64,000 nucleotides of DNA from Brachypterus glaber (GCA_958510825.1 OY294048.1:12789589-12853588), one strand, 5' to 3'. Positions 32,915 through 46,023 are shown, counted from the first letter of the stretch. The notes: generated by a model not told the origin, from the sequence alone. Translations and numbers: made by a program.

Positions 32915-33811
32915 TACTTACATACTATTACTCGAAAGTAATAAAAATATAAAAATTACGTTCAAAATAATTTATTTTTAAGCTGATAGAAAAAGGTAGC
33001 CTATATCTTACTGGTCTGAAAATCTTAGTTTTTTTTTTATTTCTCTAACTTCGAAAAGATTTTTGCAATGACTTTTAATAACAGCTAGCTTGGAGATAAA
33101 CCCTCATACACAATTTAGTCATTGTAGGTAAATACAAGGTGGTAGCAAAAAAAATTGCTTAACTGGGGAAAAAATATGCAATTTTTTCTAAGGATATTTC
33201 TCCTCAGTGAGTACAATTACCAAATCGTTTTTTTGTTAAATTACATTAATATCAGTAGCAATATAAACAACATAAATACATATTTTTAGTTTATAAGTTA
33301 TATTTTCAATTTTTATGCATTTGAGGAAGTTCTATAAATCGTACCGGAAGGTACTAATAAAATTAAAATATGTGTTAGGTGGGAAGATTAGAGCGACCTT
33401 ACCCTATCTAAATCTATAGCATTTTAAAACTGTTGTATGCGGTTGTAGGTATCTTAAAGGGATATGCAGGTTTACATGTATAGAAGGCTTCATCTGCAAA
33501 GTGATTAACTCCAATTTTTGTCCAAAACGAGATTTTTTACGGGTGGAAACACCCGTTATTAAAATTGACCGAAATCAATTTGTTTGCATTTTAACTTTAT
33601 AATGTCATGAAACGTCAAGAAAATGTGAAAAAAGTGGGTGTTAAAAAAATGTCTCTCTGTCTGTCCGTCGGTCCGTCTGTATGTAAACCTTATACGGAAT
33701 GCTCGATTTAAAAAAATCTTTTACCAAACAATTCAGGGCCTTTTCTATTTGCGTCACATTAAATATGGTTAACATTAGGGCAAGGTGAGCAAAACGGAGT
33801 ACGCGAACCTA

Positions 33812-34106
33812 GTTTTTAGTACACGAGACTGCGTGTTTTTAACAAGGCAGCCGAGTAAAAAAAGTACTCGAAGTGCACTAAAATGGTTTGTGTAGAGGTG
33901 TGTATACTATTTTTCCTACGACCTAACACCAAAACATCCAAAAAACGCAAAAATTATCTTAAAATTAGTTTCTTAATTTGAGATTATGTTTGACGTTTAC
34001 TAATTTTCTGACAGCAGACATGTAAAATCTGCTGATTGTCACTTACCAACCGTTGTCATAGGCAACGGGTAGAAAATAGGCACTAACTACTAACTAGGTC
34101 GTAGGA
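33812..34106 (+). repeat. Dispersed repeat, inverted relative at 58745-58982
   Basis: It shares with the minus strand of 58745-58982 the phrases tactaattttctgacagcag, tctgctgatt, atactatttttcctacga and actaaaatggtttg in order. About 295 bp, diverged, unclassified. Confidence 0.55.
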
Positions 34107-34247
34107 AAATAATGTTTAATTCCCTATAAAAACATATGGGATCATTTTTATCGTAGAACTATTTCCGAGATACTTATAGGCATTTCAATAAATTTTGATA
34201 CATTTTTAATTAGATGTCAAATTTTGACACTAGTAAAATTTCAATTA

Positions 34248-35151
34248 GAGGAAAGTCGCCTAATTTCGGATACCATTTACAATGTATTCAATATTTAATA
34301 CTCGGTATTACTTTTTGATATTTTTTTTATATAACCAGATACAACTTATTATAGCGAACCATGATTTATTATAAAAGCAATTTTATTACAGTTTATTTTT
34401 TCCAAAAAACACGGTTAAAAAAAATCAGCGCATTTTTGTGCATTAGAAAAAGGGCTCCTAATTTCGGACATATCCGAAAAATTTTTGTTCAAGAGTAGAT
34501 CTGGATCCCATTGCTTATGTTTCTTGTTATTCCTTCACATTTAAGACGTAATTTAATCATTAAGCGATTTTCTACGAAATACTATAGGAACTATAATTTT
34601 AGATTCCCAATTTCGAATATCTTAGTATCTTAGGTAAATTTCGGTTTTTCAAAATTGTTTATCTTAGTTTGTTGTACCCTTATAAAAATAATAATTAATG
34701 GTTGGTTATCCTGAATAATAATTACCTTGCGGATATCCGAAATTGGGAATCAAATGCACAAAAATGGTGTATCCGAAATTAGGCAACTTTCTGCTTTTTA
34801 GATTAGAAATTTGTAGAATGTTTACGTTTTCAAATTGCTTAATTATGAATAGTGGATCAACTTAACTAACATCATAACTTACCCAAGACAGAATCACGAA
34901 CTTTTATAACGATTATTTATAAAATAAACAAGCATAATAATGCAACTGAGCACAAAACTGGCATTTGCAATATAAACGATTTGTGCTGCCATTTAAAGGG
35001 GAGAAGCTCTACCGTTATCATATTACAGGACGGATTTAGTTTGACTTTTGGCTTCACATAAAAGTAGGTTTCTGTTTACCTTTGCAGACAGTATCTTAAA
35101 TACACTACTATCCGAAATTTGGAAACCATCCGAAATTAGGCGCATTTCCTC
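34248..35151 (-). mobile_element. 0.9-kb TA-flanked non-autonomous transposon, copy 2 (inverted)
   Basis: Reverse complement of 32012-32914 with only a few substitutions that I can see. Flanked by TA. The 1.3-kb spacer between the copies contains no gene. Confidence 0.88.
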
Positions 35152-36623
35152 TATAGGTAAAATAAAATTTCAATTAATTTTTCTTTTAATTAATTTCTGA
35201 TAATGGTGTGACCAGAAAAACAATCCGATAAAAGCTACAGAGAAAAAACGAAAAGAAATGGTCCAAATATACAAGAAAAGTGAAGAATTCGTAAAAAACG
35301 AAAACAAGAAGTCCGGCCGAAGTCAATTTGATATCTTATTTTAAAAACTTCCATATATTTTCACCCGTCTAGAAAAGGTACCCGTTTCAAATTTTTTTAA
35401 ACACTTATTTAATGTACGGTTTACCGTGGTATCTTTTACAATTTGGGAGAAGGCGCCAGTTAGGATGCCTTTCACTGTCTTGAGGTTTTTGCTCGAAAGT
35501 CTGGGTACTCAATTGGTTTTTCATATTTTGGTCACTTACACTAAAACTAAAAGTTTAGGACTAAAAATTTAAAATCCTATCGGGCTTAAAGTTTTTTATA
35601 GCGGGAAATATATAAAATACAATGCTTTCCGAAATTTTGAAAATTTTCAAAATGGGAAAGCAAGATCAGCTGGGCAATTTGGCTTTTACCCTTTAAAGTT
35701 AAATATATTTTTTTAGCTTATCTTGATGCGCTGACTCCGTATATGACCTCAAAAATGATCTAAGTAATCCTAAAAAAATACATTTACTGAAAACTCCATG
35801 AATTACACCATTTTAAAGATTTTAAACATGTTTTTTGGTCTAAAACTCAATTTTTTTAAATAGCACTTTATTGGTAAATTGAAAGTACCATCATTAAGGA
35901 ATCTAACAATATCTTTTATTATACTATTTACAGCGCCTGCGCTAGAATAGTATTATACGGTAGTTTCGAATTTTCCAAAAATTTTTAAAATCGCCACAGA
36001 CAAAAAATTCTTGGATACAGACTTGTTTCATGAAAAAATAAGAATTTTTGTTTTTTTTTTTTTGTTGTCCGTCTGTCTTTGTAGACACGATAATCCCATC
36101 GATTTACTAAAGCAGAAACGTTATTATACTATTCACAGCGTGTAAGCTTTAGAATAGTATAATACGGAGTTTCGAATATGTCAAAATCGCCAAAAAACGC
36201 CCTAGACAAAAACTACTTGGATACAAATGAGTTTCATGAAAAAATAAGAAACTTTGAAAAGTCCGTTATCCGATCGAATCGAAAATTTTCAGGAAAATGA
36301 AGTTCTATGATAGTAAAGTTAGGAAAGTCTTGCATTAGTAAAAAAATGAGTTATTTTTTTACTTTCCTCGACATTTTAACCGGTCAATCTGTCTGTCTAT
36401 AGATAACTCAATAATCACGATAACTCGAAAACGCTTGGAACATACGTTCTTTGCAGTTCTGGCCTAGGATTGTTTTTGGTATAAATTGGGATAATTAATG
36501 GGCTCAAGGGGGCCAAAGGTGTATTTTTTTAAAATCTGTTTTTTTCGCAAAATAATTTAAAAAAAGTTAAAAAAAAAATTATTAAAAAAAAAGTTTTTTT
36601 TTAACAAAACGTAGGCAAAGTAT

Positions 36624-36913
36624 GGGAGGATTGGTGTAGTGGACTATATTACCGCGTCGTACTTGACGAGTTTACTACCCAAAATAGCGTGAGTTCATTT
36701 CTCACCGGCGCCGATTTGCCGTTTTCAGTTAATTAATAATTGAAATTTGGCGAAGGCGTAAGTGAAGCTGACACTACCTATAAATTGGTTCGAAAGTCAA
36801 TTAAAGCCGGTGGTTCCCTCTACTACTAGCCCACACAAGTCATGGACTTAGGGGATGCTTATTTAAGTAGAATAGTACGAGGTTAAAAATGTAATGTAAT
36901 GTAATGTAATGTA
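36624..36913 (+). mobile_element. tRNA-derived SINE, plus-strand copy
   Basis: It starts gggaggattggtgtagtgga, an A-box-like segment, followed about 60 bp later by a B-box-like gagttcatttctcac. A body with cggtggttccctctactact follows, and it ends in a tail of tgtaa repeats. This is the layout of a tRNA-related SINE. It is not a tRNA gene: the cloverleaf is lost. Confidence 0.8.
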
Positions 36914-37599
36914 TTCTTTGTAGTTTTTAATATGAATTCCTGTTATGGTACTCACGTTCCTAAAATAAATAAGAAAAACTATAACACACTAGTCTACAGA
37001 AGCATGCACTAGGTTTATGCACTATTAATTCGTTGGTTCGTTAGGTACTGATGCGCCTTTTCTCACCACCTTCATTTATAGTTATCAACCCCAAAGAAGA
37101 CTCATCTTCACAGGGTCCACCACCTCCAAAAAGCGTGTCTGACGGAATTTGGCGGGAGATCGCGTGTAGGAGGTAAGAGAGTGTCAATCTTTCATGGATC
37201 TACTTCATTTACCTTTCATGACATTGGTGTACTTCCGCCCAGAAAGGTCCCATGTCACGAGAAACGAGAAATCAAGAATTCTTGTATTGGCTACGGCCCT
37301 CCTAAGAGTGCCCCTAAAAAAGATTTTTTATTTAATATGTATTTTACCACATTAACCACAGTAACGAATTTTGCACATGCCTTAAAATTGATAAAGGCTA
37401 TAATTTTATGTAATTTTTATTTAGTTTTAACCAAGGACGTGCAAAATGGGGGGCTATGTCACTTTTTTGCCCCAAACTTTTTCATCTGTATTTTTTTGAC
37501 ATTTTCTCAATAATATATGATTTCTTAGTTACTTTTTTGGGTACCTTTGCAAATTTTATTCGGCAGGCAAAGCTTTGATCACAGAATAAAATTTTAGGC

Positions 37600-38388
37600 T
37601 TTAGGCTACACCCTATTTGAAATAGGGTCCGAAATTTCAAGGGGTGATTCTACATAAGAAAATATGACAAAAAGTTCCTATAAACATATGTCTAAAAGTG
37701 CGTCGTAAGGGAGCTAAGCTCCTTTGAAAGTGGCTAAAAAAATCGGTTGTTGAGATATAGCAACGAGATTTTGCACGTGAACTAATCTTAATAAGACCCA
37801 TATCCATTATTTCAACCGGGGATGTGCGAAACTGGGGGGCCTTATCAGTTTTTTGCCCCCAATTTTTTTCTGTGTAAGTTTTTTGTAATTTAATTTTTGG
37901 AATAAGATTCTTCAGGTCAAAATACATAAAAAAAAGTACTGTTGTAATACTGTAGGATTAACCGTTTGCGAGAAAAATTAATTTGAAGGTGAAATTTCAC
38001 GGTTTGAGGACGAAAAATTAATTACTAAAATAATGAAAACCAAAATTTTAATGATGAAGCGTAAATAAACATCAAAAACTAAGAAAAAAACTTATATACA
38101 GGTACTCCGAAAATCAATCCTAAGGGAGCTATGGTCTCCTAAAAATGCACCATTTTTAAAGAGCCATAGTAGCTTTAAAAGCGAATTTTCGACCTACATG
38201 TATGGAAACTTTTTTTGATATAGATTAACGCTGTATCATTTTGATTTCAACATTTTAGTATTTAATTTTTCATCCTACTTACGACGCATTTTTAGACATA
38301 TGTTTATATGAACTTTTTGTCATATTTTATGATGTAGAATCACCTCTTAAAATTTCGGACCCTATTTCAAATACACCGTGTATAGCCT
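37600..38388. mobile_element. Inverted-repeat element, about 790 bp
   Basis: Both ends share tttgaaatagggtccgaaat and ggtgattctac in opposite orientation. Inner arms share aaacatatgtctaaaa. The internal region has no gene-like frame. Related fragments are at 14358, 16820 and 30505. Confidence 0.75.
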
Positions 38389-38819
38389 TGTAAGGTAAAC
38401 CCTTAATAATAAAAGATTTATTTAAATTAAATCAGTGACATAGATTATGTCATTTTTTATGCGTGAATATTCATATTTTTTATTATTTTTACTAATATAA
38501 ATCGTATAAATGTTAAGCAACTTGAGAATTAAATTCTCGTAAATAAAATATGTTTTATTAATCAAAGTGTACACAATGTATTTCACAAATGTAAAGAAAA
38601 CAAATACTAATTGTCTAAAAAGTAGCAATTGTTTTTGTAATAGGTTTTTGCAGGTATAATAAATTCTAAGCTCAGTAAAAAATAGGCCTAGGTTTATTAA
38701 AACTAAAAACGAAAAAAAAAATTCAAAGATTTTTTTTTAAATGTTTATTTTTTTGAAAAACGTAAACAAAGCAATATAAATTTTTTGTTTTTTTTTTAAG
38801 GCAAGACTTTACTCGGGAA

Positions 38820-39180
38820 AGTATAACGGCTAGTTCTACACCCTTGGAGGGTGGAGACAGATTTGTTAAAATATAAATAAATAAAATTCGTTACAATGAG
38901 TCCCAAAACCTCTATGTACGAATTTTTATCACTAATTTAAAAAAATTAAATAGGGGTGGTTCTACTTCCTTAAGGGGGCAAGGCAGAATTTTTTAAATAT
39001 CAAATTCGATTTTAGCGAGACAAAAAACCCCAGGTACCAACTCTTATCAGGTTACTTAAAAATATATATATAAAAGGGATGGTTCTACCCCATTAAGGGG
39101 CGAGGATTGAGTTTTTTTTATATCAAATTCATTTTTAGCGAGCCTCAAAACCTCCAAATATCAATTTTTGTAAATATTAA
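38820..39180. repeat. Dispersed tandem repeat, about 115-bp units
   Basis: Three units contain tggttctacccc or ggttctacttcc with an aaggggg patch, and a caaaacctcc phrase with an attttt(a)gcgag run. This is a diverged member of the family in the P450 introns. Confidence 0.55.
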
Positions 39181-39424
39181 ACGAAAATATATGATTTCTC
39201 TAACTGTCCCCTTATAAAATTAGGGTCTATTATCTCAAAACTGAACCAATGATTTTTTTCTTGACAGATTTGGATTCAGCATCAAAAAATATGTAAGAAA
39301 ACATTAAAATAAGGTTGGGCATAAAACCCCTGTAAACTAGTGTATTCTGTCCATAGGTTGTCAGTGCCAGCGAAAGATAAAATGTCAACCTTTAGCGCCC
39401 CCTTATGCAACTGTTAAAAAGTTG

Positions 39425-39539
39425 ACATAAAACAAAAGAATGTGATGCCGTGATTGGATTACAAGGTATATGGCGGCACATCAACCCATCGCATCGTTAT
39501 GTTTTATGTTCTTATGCAGGCTTCTGGATAGGCCTTAAG
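39425..39539. mobile_element. Second copy of the 1043-1196 MITE, partial
   Basis: It contains aagaatgtgatgccgtgatt, tatggcggcacatcaa and an atgttcttatgcaggcttct end, all matching the element at 1043. The left end is missing. Confidence 0.7.
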
Positions 39540-39647
39540 ACTAAAAAGTTAGACAGTGTTGACTCAACCTCATCCTTAAAACAACCACTGCAAAAATATG
39601 GTGACTAAAAAAACGTCCGCTCGGCCCTTCCAGCATGCTGCAGCATA

Positions 39648-39942
39648 ATAGTTATTTATGGTACTAGTGGGTAAAGTAAGATATTGCCCATTCGAGAGGG
39701 CAATATCGGTTTACCCATGAGTGCCATACAAGGTTTTATCCAATAAATAGCTAAGGAATTCATATTTTTATTAAAAATTTTAATGACATTTACAAGAAAA
39801 TAATTTGACAAGTGACAGTTGAGTGGGTAAAATAAATAATTATCCACTCAATAAAGTAAAAGCCACGCGGGGATTATTATTGAGTTTATCTATTTAAAAT
39901 AAAGCTGGTAATTGTCTTATTATCTGTACGTATTGGATAAAA
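39648..39942 (+). mobile_element. Unclassified interspersed element, copy B
   Basis: The fuller form of the 30038 element. It includes attgcccattcgagagggca and a ggtttacccatgagtgccat segment, which copy A has lost. Confidence 0.75.
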
Positions 39943-41072
39943 GATTTTTTGGTTATTTTATCACATTTTTATATTGGTAATTTAAATTTTTAAGTAAAAT
40001 CTAACAATAACTCAATCAATAAAATTTGATGAATTGGCCTTACGTCATTGATTCAATTTTTTTAAAACTAATAAAAACATTGTTATGCAGCTATTGTATA
40101 TTGTATATTGTATTGTACATAATAGTAAACTATGATTGAATAGATATTTGAAGAGAACTCCTTTCATAAGGGGTTAAGCCGAGGACTAAACCGCTGGGAT
40201 TCAGGTGTACAAATTGGGTATACTCATTGGGGGTTTGGATCAACCAAAAAGAATAACTGGTTTTTATGCAGATATACGCATTGGGGTTCAGGGAATAAAT
40301 AACACAAGTTTACCTTTAAAATGGTATTTTTCCTAATCGATCATAGCTTCTGTGTATTACCGGGAAGGACAATGATAAGCACAAAACCAACGGACGAAAT
40401 ATCACCGAGCGGCGTTCGATATAGCAATTATTTATCTATATCTAACAATTTGTAGGAAAATATTTTTTCTAAATACTCATTTTCATGATATAATCAGGGA
40501 GGTTGAAGCCTCCCACCCAGAAAAAGAATTAAGGGGCTCCAAAACGAGCTTTTTTTAAGAATATACAATTTTAGTTTTTGGATTTAACCCCCCAGGACCA
40601 TTTCCTGGATCCGCCACTGGGTATACCCAGAGATTATAAATCTCATCTTTACCAAACGTGGAATACGTGGGTAATTTTCAAGTTTTTATTGTTTTTTGAG
40701 AAAAAAAATTTTTATGCGAGTAAATGAAAAAAAAAATAAAAAAAATAGGAAAAAAAAATTTTCGAAAAAAAAAATCATTTCGAATAATTGATTTTTATAC
40801 CTCATAGCATTGTGAATGTTGTAAAAAAAAATTTCGAACCAATTTTTTTTGTATTTTTGTTTTTTTTTGAAAATGTTTTTCTTTATTTATTATTTTTTTT
40901 GTTGTTTCAATAATCAACATTTTTTAATGACAAAAATATGGATTATTGACAAAAAAAGTTCTTTCTTAAATGAATATGAAAAGAAAAATTGATCATTTAT
41001 TAGTTTTCAGCAAAAGTGGCAATTTCCATCATTCGGGTCACAAAAAAAATCGCTGCTGTTTGGTTTGGACTT

Positions 41073-41219
41073 TTAAAGGATGGTAGTGGATAGTAACAGA
41101 ACACTCCTATAAGTTTTTCACCTGGTGATTTGCGTAGGGGGATAGCGGACTCCCCTTATGCAAACAAAGAGGTGAAAAACTAGCAGGAGTTCTGTTACCA
41201 TCCACTACTGCCCTTTAAA
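41073..41219. mobile_element. Hairpin element, about 147 bp
   Basis: The arms aaaggatggtagtggatagt and aacagaacactcct, then gtttttcacct, read back at 41165-41219. A fragment of the same arm and its right flank occurs at 26541-26640 inside the CPAP1 intron MITE. Confidence 0.75.
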
Positions 41220-42195
41220 ATATTAGCCCGTCTACATTTATTGCAATTTATATTTATAATTTGACTGGACTAAATTCCAAGTCAACCGAAAAACTCAATT
41301 TTATCCTTTTATTTAATCTAGTTTCTCGCATAACACAAAATTTCATCAAAAAACAATAAAAACATTTTATAGAGGAGACTTTAAAGTTTTCAGAGCCTTA
41401 CTTCAGTTTTGTGTAGGATCATTACTTCCCGAATAATAAATTATCAAATTTAAAAGTGTAATTTTTGCGTTTAACGCTGACAACTCAGCATAAAACCATC
41501 GTACAGAGCTCTTGTAACGCCCAGGATCTGAAAACTAGAGACGAAGCTTCAATTTGCTTTTTTTTTCATTGCTCTATGACCATTTTTCGCAAAGTTACAG
41601 CCTTTTGAAAATCACCTAAAAATTTTGGATGTTTTAATATTTTAATTTTTGCGCCTAGTGTATATTAAGAAACTACGGTAGTTGTTTATCTTGTAAATGT
41701 AGTCATTAACCTCTTATGAAACATCTACTCTTCATTTATTGACAGAGAAATATAAACATATAATAATTTTTCACATAATGTTCAGGAACATTAATTTTAA
41801 TAAATAGCATTCACTTTTTAATAAAATATTTGTAATAGTTTCGGATCATAATATTATTGTTAATAACATTTTACCTAAATACCATGAAATTTAATGTTTT
41901 TTTGTGTGTCATAAATACGGAAAAAATGTATTTATTAAATGTTTAAGTCTCGGTTTAACTCGAGATTTTACTGGGAAAAAAATTTATAAGTAATATTTAA
42001 TTTATTATATTTAATATGTAAGTAAGTATATTTTTGATACTTTCCAAAGTAATTTTTTTTTTATGATTATGCATAATGTATGAAATTACATAAACTAAAT
42101 AAAAAGTGCATCAAATTTTGAATTTTGGCGAAGGCGAACCAGGTCTTTTTGTTTTTCAGTTAAGTGTAGCTTTAATAATTGTTGTTTACTGTTTG

Positions 42196-42443
42196 TTTTT
42201 AACCTCGCACTATTCTGCTTAATTAAGCATCCCCTAAGTCCAGGACTTGTGTGGGCTAGTAGTAGAGGGAACCACCGGCTTTAATTGACTTTCGAACCAA
42301 TATATCTAGGGAGTACGCCTTCGCCAAATTTCAATTATTAATTAACTGAAAAAGGCAATCGGCGCCAGTGAGGTTTGAACTCACGATCATCGGCTCAGTG
42401 TCAATGCTATATCGATGCCTTAGATCGCTGGGCTAATTCTCCC
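42196..42443 (-). mobile_element. tRNA-derived SINE, minus-strand copy
   Basis: On the minus strand it starts gggagaattagcccagcgat (A box), with B box gagttcaaacctcac, and shares cggtggttccctctactact with the copy at 36624. The tRNA-like head is better kept here. The 3' end is cgaggttaaaaa, without the tgtaa tail. Confidence 0.8.
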
Positions 42444-42996
42444 AATAAACATGGTTGCATGTATAAATTATTTTTATTTCTTGTTAAATATTCATGCACT
42501 TTAAAAATGTGTCATATGCAGATCTTAATTATAATTATTAATTAGATGTGATAAAAATAAATAAATAAAATATAGTAGGTATAGGTATAGTACCGTTATA
42601 GGCCTATACTTTACCTACTAGTAGGTAGGTAGGTAGGTAACTATTTATTTATAAGTATATGCATGGACATAAGTGAAGTTAGGAGCACCGGGAGCTTGTC
42701 CCTAAAATGAATCAGAATCCCAATCCAATAATAATGTAATAATTTAAATGTTGACAATGTTCATTAATTTTTTTTAAATAAATCCAAAAATATACTAACC
42801 TTTGCTTGAATATAATAAAGCAAACTACTAAATTTTATCTATTTTCGGGCTTGAGAGAACGTGAAATTTTCGTGATAAGGGAAAGGAGCACTTCACACAA
42901 AAGTTCGCCAAATCTGACCAGGACTTCTTTTCCATGACGCGTATATCCTCACAGACATTTTTTAGTAATTATTACTGAATTTCAGTAGTTTATTAC

Positions 42997-44371
42997 TAGA
43001 GGTCGGATTTTACCGAGTCGTGACGTCAAAATCCATAGCCGGGTACAACAGAATAATAATTTTATAAAAATGTTTTATAACCTATCAAACTACTACGTTT
43101 GCAAAGAAAAGTATATAAATATTATGAAAATCCCCTAACGTTTTTATTTAAGTAAAAGAAAAAAAAACATAACAGATCCGAAAATTATGAATTAGTTGGA
43201 CTTTTAAATAATCCAAATTTTATTTAATAGTATTGTAACATGGTGGCTGGGTATTACTTTTATCAAGTTAAAAAAAAAATCTGCCTGGCCAATCCTTTTC
43301 TATTCGCAATAACAGCTCACGTGACGTTTATAAAATGTTCTTAAAAATTATTATTTTTACTCTAATCTATTTTTTTTCATATTATAAATAAAATACTAAA
43401 TTACACAACTAAAACTTATAGTGTTTGAAGAAAAAACAAACTACCGACGAAATCTTTTTGTGTTTTATTCAATTTGTGAAGAGGTGACTGGAAGGTAAAA
43501 TCTATTTGAAATCGTTATAAGCATGTACTCTGCAGAGATCTAAAAGATCTAAACTTGTACCGTATGAGCGCGACGAAATAAGTGAGATGTAAGATCAAGC
43601 ATGTAACATGTACGTTATTTTATTGGTTAGAATCACACGCATGCGGAAATAAGGTTCTTATGGCAAGGAAATTGAATCATTTCGTTTGACTAGCAATGCG
43701 ATTTAATTTCATTTTTTGCTCTAACTTTTTCGTTTGGGCCTAATCTAATATTCATTTGTCACCGTTCATTTGGACATTTGTCACCTTTCATTTTATTGGT
43801 TAAATCCCTTAATAAAATGTTCATAAAACCACTACTTACTACGGTTAAATCGTGTATTGAAGATTAGACTAGAGTTTGACGGCAATATTTTACACTGCAC
43901 ATTTTGTAAAAAAGACTTAACCTGGGAAAGAAAAACTAATATTTTAAGACATGTGAACACAAAAACCCATAAAGAAGATGAGGAGCAAGGACAATTTAAT
44001 ATTTAAATTAATTTTAATCATAATTTATAAAAGTCACGTGACCTTTTATTGCGAATAAAAAACGATTGGCCAGGCAGATTTTTTTTTTACTTGGTAAAAG
44101 TAATACCCAGCCACCATGCCACAATACTATAAAATTAAATTTGGATTATTAAAGAGCCCAACTAAATCGTAGTGTTATTTTTTTTAATTTTCTTTTACTT
44201 AAATAAAACGTTATAGGATTTTCATAATATTTATATAATTTTCTTTGGTAATGTAGTAGTTTGGCAACATATTAAACATTTTTATAAAATTAATATGAAT
44301 TTGTTATTGTTAAAAGTTATTGTACCCGACTATGCATTTTGACGTCACGACTCCCTAAAATCCGATCTCTA
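42997..44371. mobile_element. Degenerate hAT transposon with 8-bp target duplication
   Basis: Terminal repeats begin tagaggtcggatttta on the left and tagagatcggatttta on the right; homology extends inward for about 340 bp. Both sides are flanked by TTTATTAC, an 8-bp direct repeat that fits the hAT target pattern (T at 2, A at 7). Inside is a short frame encoding a BED-like zinc finger (43827-44006), typical of hAT proteins. There is no full transposase, so it is non-autonomous. Confidence 0.85.
43827..44006 (+). pseudogene. BED-like zinc finger remnant of a hAT transposase
   Basis: A 59-codon open stretch, without a clear start, reads ...LHCTFCKKDLTWERKTNILR then HVNTKTHKED and stops. The spacing CX2CX14HX5H fits a BED or related DNA-binding finger found at the N-terminus of hAT transposases. 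No catalytic domain follows before the element ends. It may be an old first exon or a captured fragment. No function is implied. Confidence 0.65.
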
Positions 44372-44416
44372 TTTATTACTTAAGGCTAGTAATTTCGCAG
44401 TAATTTATTACTTGTT

Positions 44417-44475
<59 letters not shown>
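44417..44475. repeat. (ATT)n microsatellite
   Basis: About 19 uninterrupted att/tta repeats, within the AGTAATAA element. Confidence 0.9.
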
Positions 44476-46023
44476 TACTAGTGAACAGTAATTTATGATA
44501 GACCTCAGTAATTTAATTTTATTACATAAATAATAAATTATAATTCTCAATAATTTGCAATAATAATTACACTAGTAATAAATAGGCAAATAAAAAATTA
44601 CCGCCAATAATAAATCACTATTAGTAATTATTCAAACTAGTAATAAGTTGACAAGTAATAAATTACTGCCAATAATACATTTCTAGTATTATAGTTATTG
44701 TATCTTCCCAATACAAACCCAGCTGAGGTAGTTACAAAAACATTATAATAAGTACAATAAATACATATAAAACTATTTATTTGTAGACGAAATAGAAAAG
44801 AATTTATGTCAATAATTCTCAGTAATAATTACACCAGTAATAAATTGGCAAATAATTTATTTCTGCCAGTAATAAATACTAGTAAAGTTGTTAATTGACA
44901 AGTAATAAATTTCTGGTAATAAACTAGTAATATGTTGGCAAGTAATTAATTTCTGCTAATAACAAATTACTTAAATAAATAATAATTCATTTTCAGTAAT
45001 TAATTACTTGCCAGTTTATTACTAGTATTAATGCCAGTAATAATTTCTAAAAAAATTCTGTGAGGGTAAACTATTGATTTTTGAGAGTTGTGCTATAACA
45101 TATCCAAATTCAGCTAAATCTGAACGGTACCGTAGTCTGGGGTAAAGCTGATCACAAGGGGTGAAGCGGATCAAAATACAATTTTTTAAATATTTCCGCG
45201 TCACGCATAACTCTACTTTTCAAGAACCAACAAAAATGGTTAAAACGTCTAGCAGACTCCGGCAGTGGTTAATACTTTTTTTTTCTCGTACACGAAAATC
45301 GAGTTTTAAAGTAAAATACCGAGAATTCACAAAGACCGAAAACAAACTGTGGTCTACAAAAGTGGATTAATTTATATTGAGGTAGTTAGCATATATATTT
45401 AAAACTGTCATTTAACAGCATGCATACACTTGAATTATTTTAATATATGGTTTGTGTTTCTCTGGGATTTTTTTTATGACAAAAGTACATTTCGTGGGGT
45501 GAAGCGAATTACTGTATGTTTTAAAATAGGTATTGCCAAGATAGACCATGAACATACCAGGTCATATGAGCTCGATAGTTAATGTACAATGTACAGTGTA
45601 CTACTCTACTGTATTATTTTTTTACCAAAGACCAAAGAAGAACTATAACATATTTAAATTCAGCTAAATCTGACCGGTGGTACCTACCACTTTTTCATAA
45701 GAAGAGAGCCAGGTCCTTTGGCCAATTGGGGGTCATGCCAAAATTGTTTTCAGCGCCCAAAAATACGTAAGTGGCTAATACTAATAAAACATTTTTTTCG
45801 TGGAACGATGTTGATAACACCGATGTTATTAACACGGTGCACCGTGTTATTGTTGTAAAAAACAATTTTTTAGTTTTTTTTTTTTGACTTTTTTATTTAT
45901 TTTATTTTGTTTTTTAATTTGTCTAATATTACATGTTTTTGGTTTTTCTCTTAATTTTATTCGTAATATTACTATGCCCTTCTGATAACCCTACTTGATA
46001 GGTCAGTTAAAATATTTACGTAG

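Larger units (their letters stand above)
42946..45066. mobile_element. TA-flanked element made of AGTAATAA repeats, host of a nested hAT
   Basis: The ends, tcctcacagacattttttag and the complement of ccctcacagaatttttttag, are inverted and each is flanked by TA. The interior outside the nested insert is a diverged minisatellite built from taataaattactagtaat-like words. Removing the nested element leaves about 740 bp. Confidence 0.75.
26992..46020. other. Gene desert of transposons and AT-rich DNA
   Basis: No host gene is visible across 19 kb. The features listed separately account for perhaps half of it. The remainder is AT-rich DNA with short homopolymers, for example 31330-32000, with four copies of a ctcgtatct phrase, and 40640-40960. 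One pair of dispersed repeats links 33800-34110 with an inverted copy at 58740-58985 through ctgacagcagacatgtaaaa-like and ctaattttctgacag sequence. Confidence 0.5.

Noticed and set aside
42360..42443. A tRNA gene on the minus strand
   Set aside because: A- and B-box sequences are present but the acceptor stem and anticodon arm do not fold. The sequence continues into a SINE body shared with 36624.
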